From NCBI GenBank assembly GCA_002722095.1, contig PBKG01000013.1, positions 1-5,470 on the forward strand: 5,470 bases of DNA, given 5' to 3'. This DNA is from Rhodospirillaceae bacterium (GTDB taxonomy: Bacteria; Pseudomonadota; Alphaproteobacteria; UBA8366). The position numbers and the translations under genes are program-made. Positions 5,097 to 5,470 of this stretch are shown here, piece after piece (position 1 is the first letter of the stretch; the number at the start of each line of letters is the position of its first letter). Below the pieces are notes generated by a model. That model saw only the letters and a list, made by a program, of their open reading frames with translations. It was not told the DNA's origin and searched no databases.

Positions 5097-5470
5097 ATGG
5101 ACGAGAGATTTGTCGACACCCGCACCGGCGATCAGGACGAACTGATCGACCGGTTTTCAAGCAAGTACCGCGACGGCCAAACCGCGCTTTGCCAGGAAAT
5201 CGAATACAACGTTTTCGGCTGCGTTTATGGGGCCACGAGCTGGACCAACCGTGTCGAAGCGGATGAAGTGGCCAAAAGACTGGAACTTGGACCGGGCAAA
5301 CGGTTGCTCGATATAGGCGCCGGCACCGGTTGGCCCTCGATCTATTGGTCGGAGCAAACCGGTTGCGAGGCGGTTTGTATCGATCTTCCATTCGAAGGCT
5401 TGCAAGTTCTCAGGGGTCGCGCGGAAGCGGACGGTGTCGGCGAACGAATTAACGTGGCCCGCGCCAATGG
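5097..5470 (+). CDS. Class I SAM-dependent methyltransferase, N-terminal part (truncated by window edge)
   Basis: The frame opens at the ATG at 5097 and runs off the window end; 124 complete codons are visible. SAM-binding motif I is clear as RLLDIGAGTGWPS (69-81), with the Gly-rich loop at 74-78 after strand one. An acidic residue ends strand two in AVCIDLP (92-98, Asp96) and probably binds the SAM ribose. The preceding segment EYNVFGCVYGATSWT (36-50) is typical of UbiE/type-11-like methyltransferases, where the N-terminus helps form the substrate pocket. The substrate is unknown. No strong Shine-Dalgarno is seen; an in-frame GTG at 5088 is a possible alternative start. The gene is divergent from the YCII gene. 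Confidence 0.88.
   Translation, partial: MDERFVDTRTGDQDELIDRFSSKYRDGQTALCQEIEYNVFGCVYGATSWTNRVEADEVAKRLELGPGKRLLDIGAGTGWPSIYWSEQTGCEAVCIDLPFEGLQVLRGRAEADGVGERINVARAN

Overview
The window is 5,470 bp of moderately GC-rich chromosomal DNA from a bacterium. The gene types (a SemiSWEET, a TauD-type dioxygenase, an MR/MLE-type enolase-superfamily enzyme, an MFS permease and a DUF427 protein) and the codon usage fit an alphaproteobacterium, perhaps Rhodospirillales-like. That assignment is an inference; nothing in the window is a taxonomic marker. No tRNA, rRNA, CRISPR array, transposase or phage gene was seen.

Layout, left to right. (1) Bases 1-121, minus strand: the N-terminus of a small exported protein with a clear signal peptide, cut by the window edge. 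(2) Bases 122-428: an AT-rich divergent intergenic region holding one doubtful 45-codon ORF. (3) Bases 429-1631, plus: a 12-helix MFS permease. (4) Convergent with it, on the minus strand: an 86-aa SemiSWEET (1657-1917), preceded by a DUF427 gene (2010-2411). (5) A 102-bp divergent control region (2412-2513) with a perfect 8-bp inverted repeat. (6) Bases 2514-3662, plus: an MR/MLE-type enolase-superfamily enzyme. (7) Convergent, minus: a TauD/TfdA-family Fe(II)/2-oxoglutarate dioxygenase (3691-4530) and, further upstream on the same strand, a YCII-domain protein (4710-4997). (8) Bases 5097-5470, plus: the N-terminal part of a class I SAM-dependent methyltransferase, cut by the window edge.

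The most notable observation is in the DUF427 gene. Its reading frame is interrupted by a single TGA exactly where the family has its conserved Cys, in the (Y/F)-C-P-(Y/F/W)-K-G motif. Immediately after the TGA the same frame continues with highly family-like sequence to a natural TAG stop. There is no frameshift and no other stop. This is the classic appearance of a TGA-encoded selenocysteine, but a recent nonsense mutation or a base-call error would look identical. Hairpins can be drawn just downstream of the TGA, but neither matches the bacterial SECIS consensus cleanly.

The permease, enolase-superfamily enzyme, dioxygenase and SemiSWEET make a plausible small-molecule uptake and catabolism neighbourhood (sugar acid, amino acid or osmolyte-like substrate). 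The genes sit in several transcription units and no substrate can be read from the sequence.
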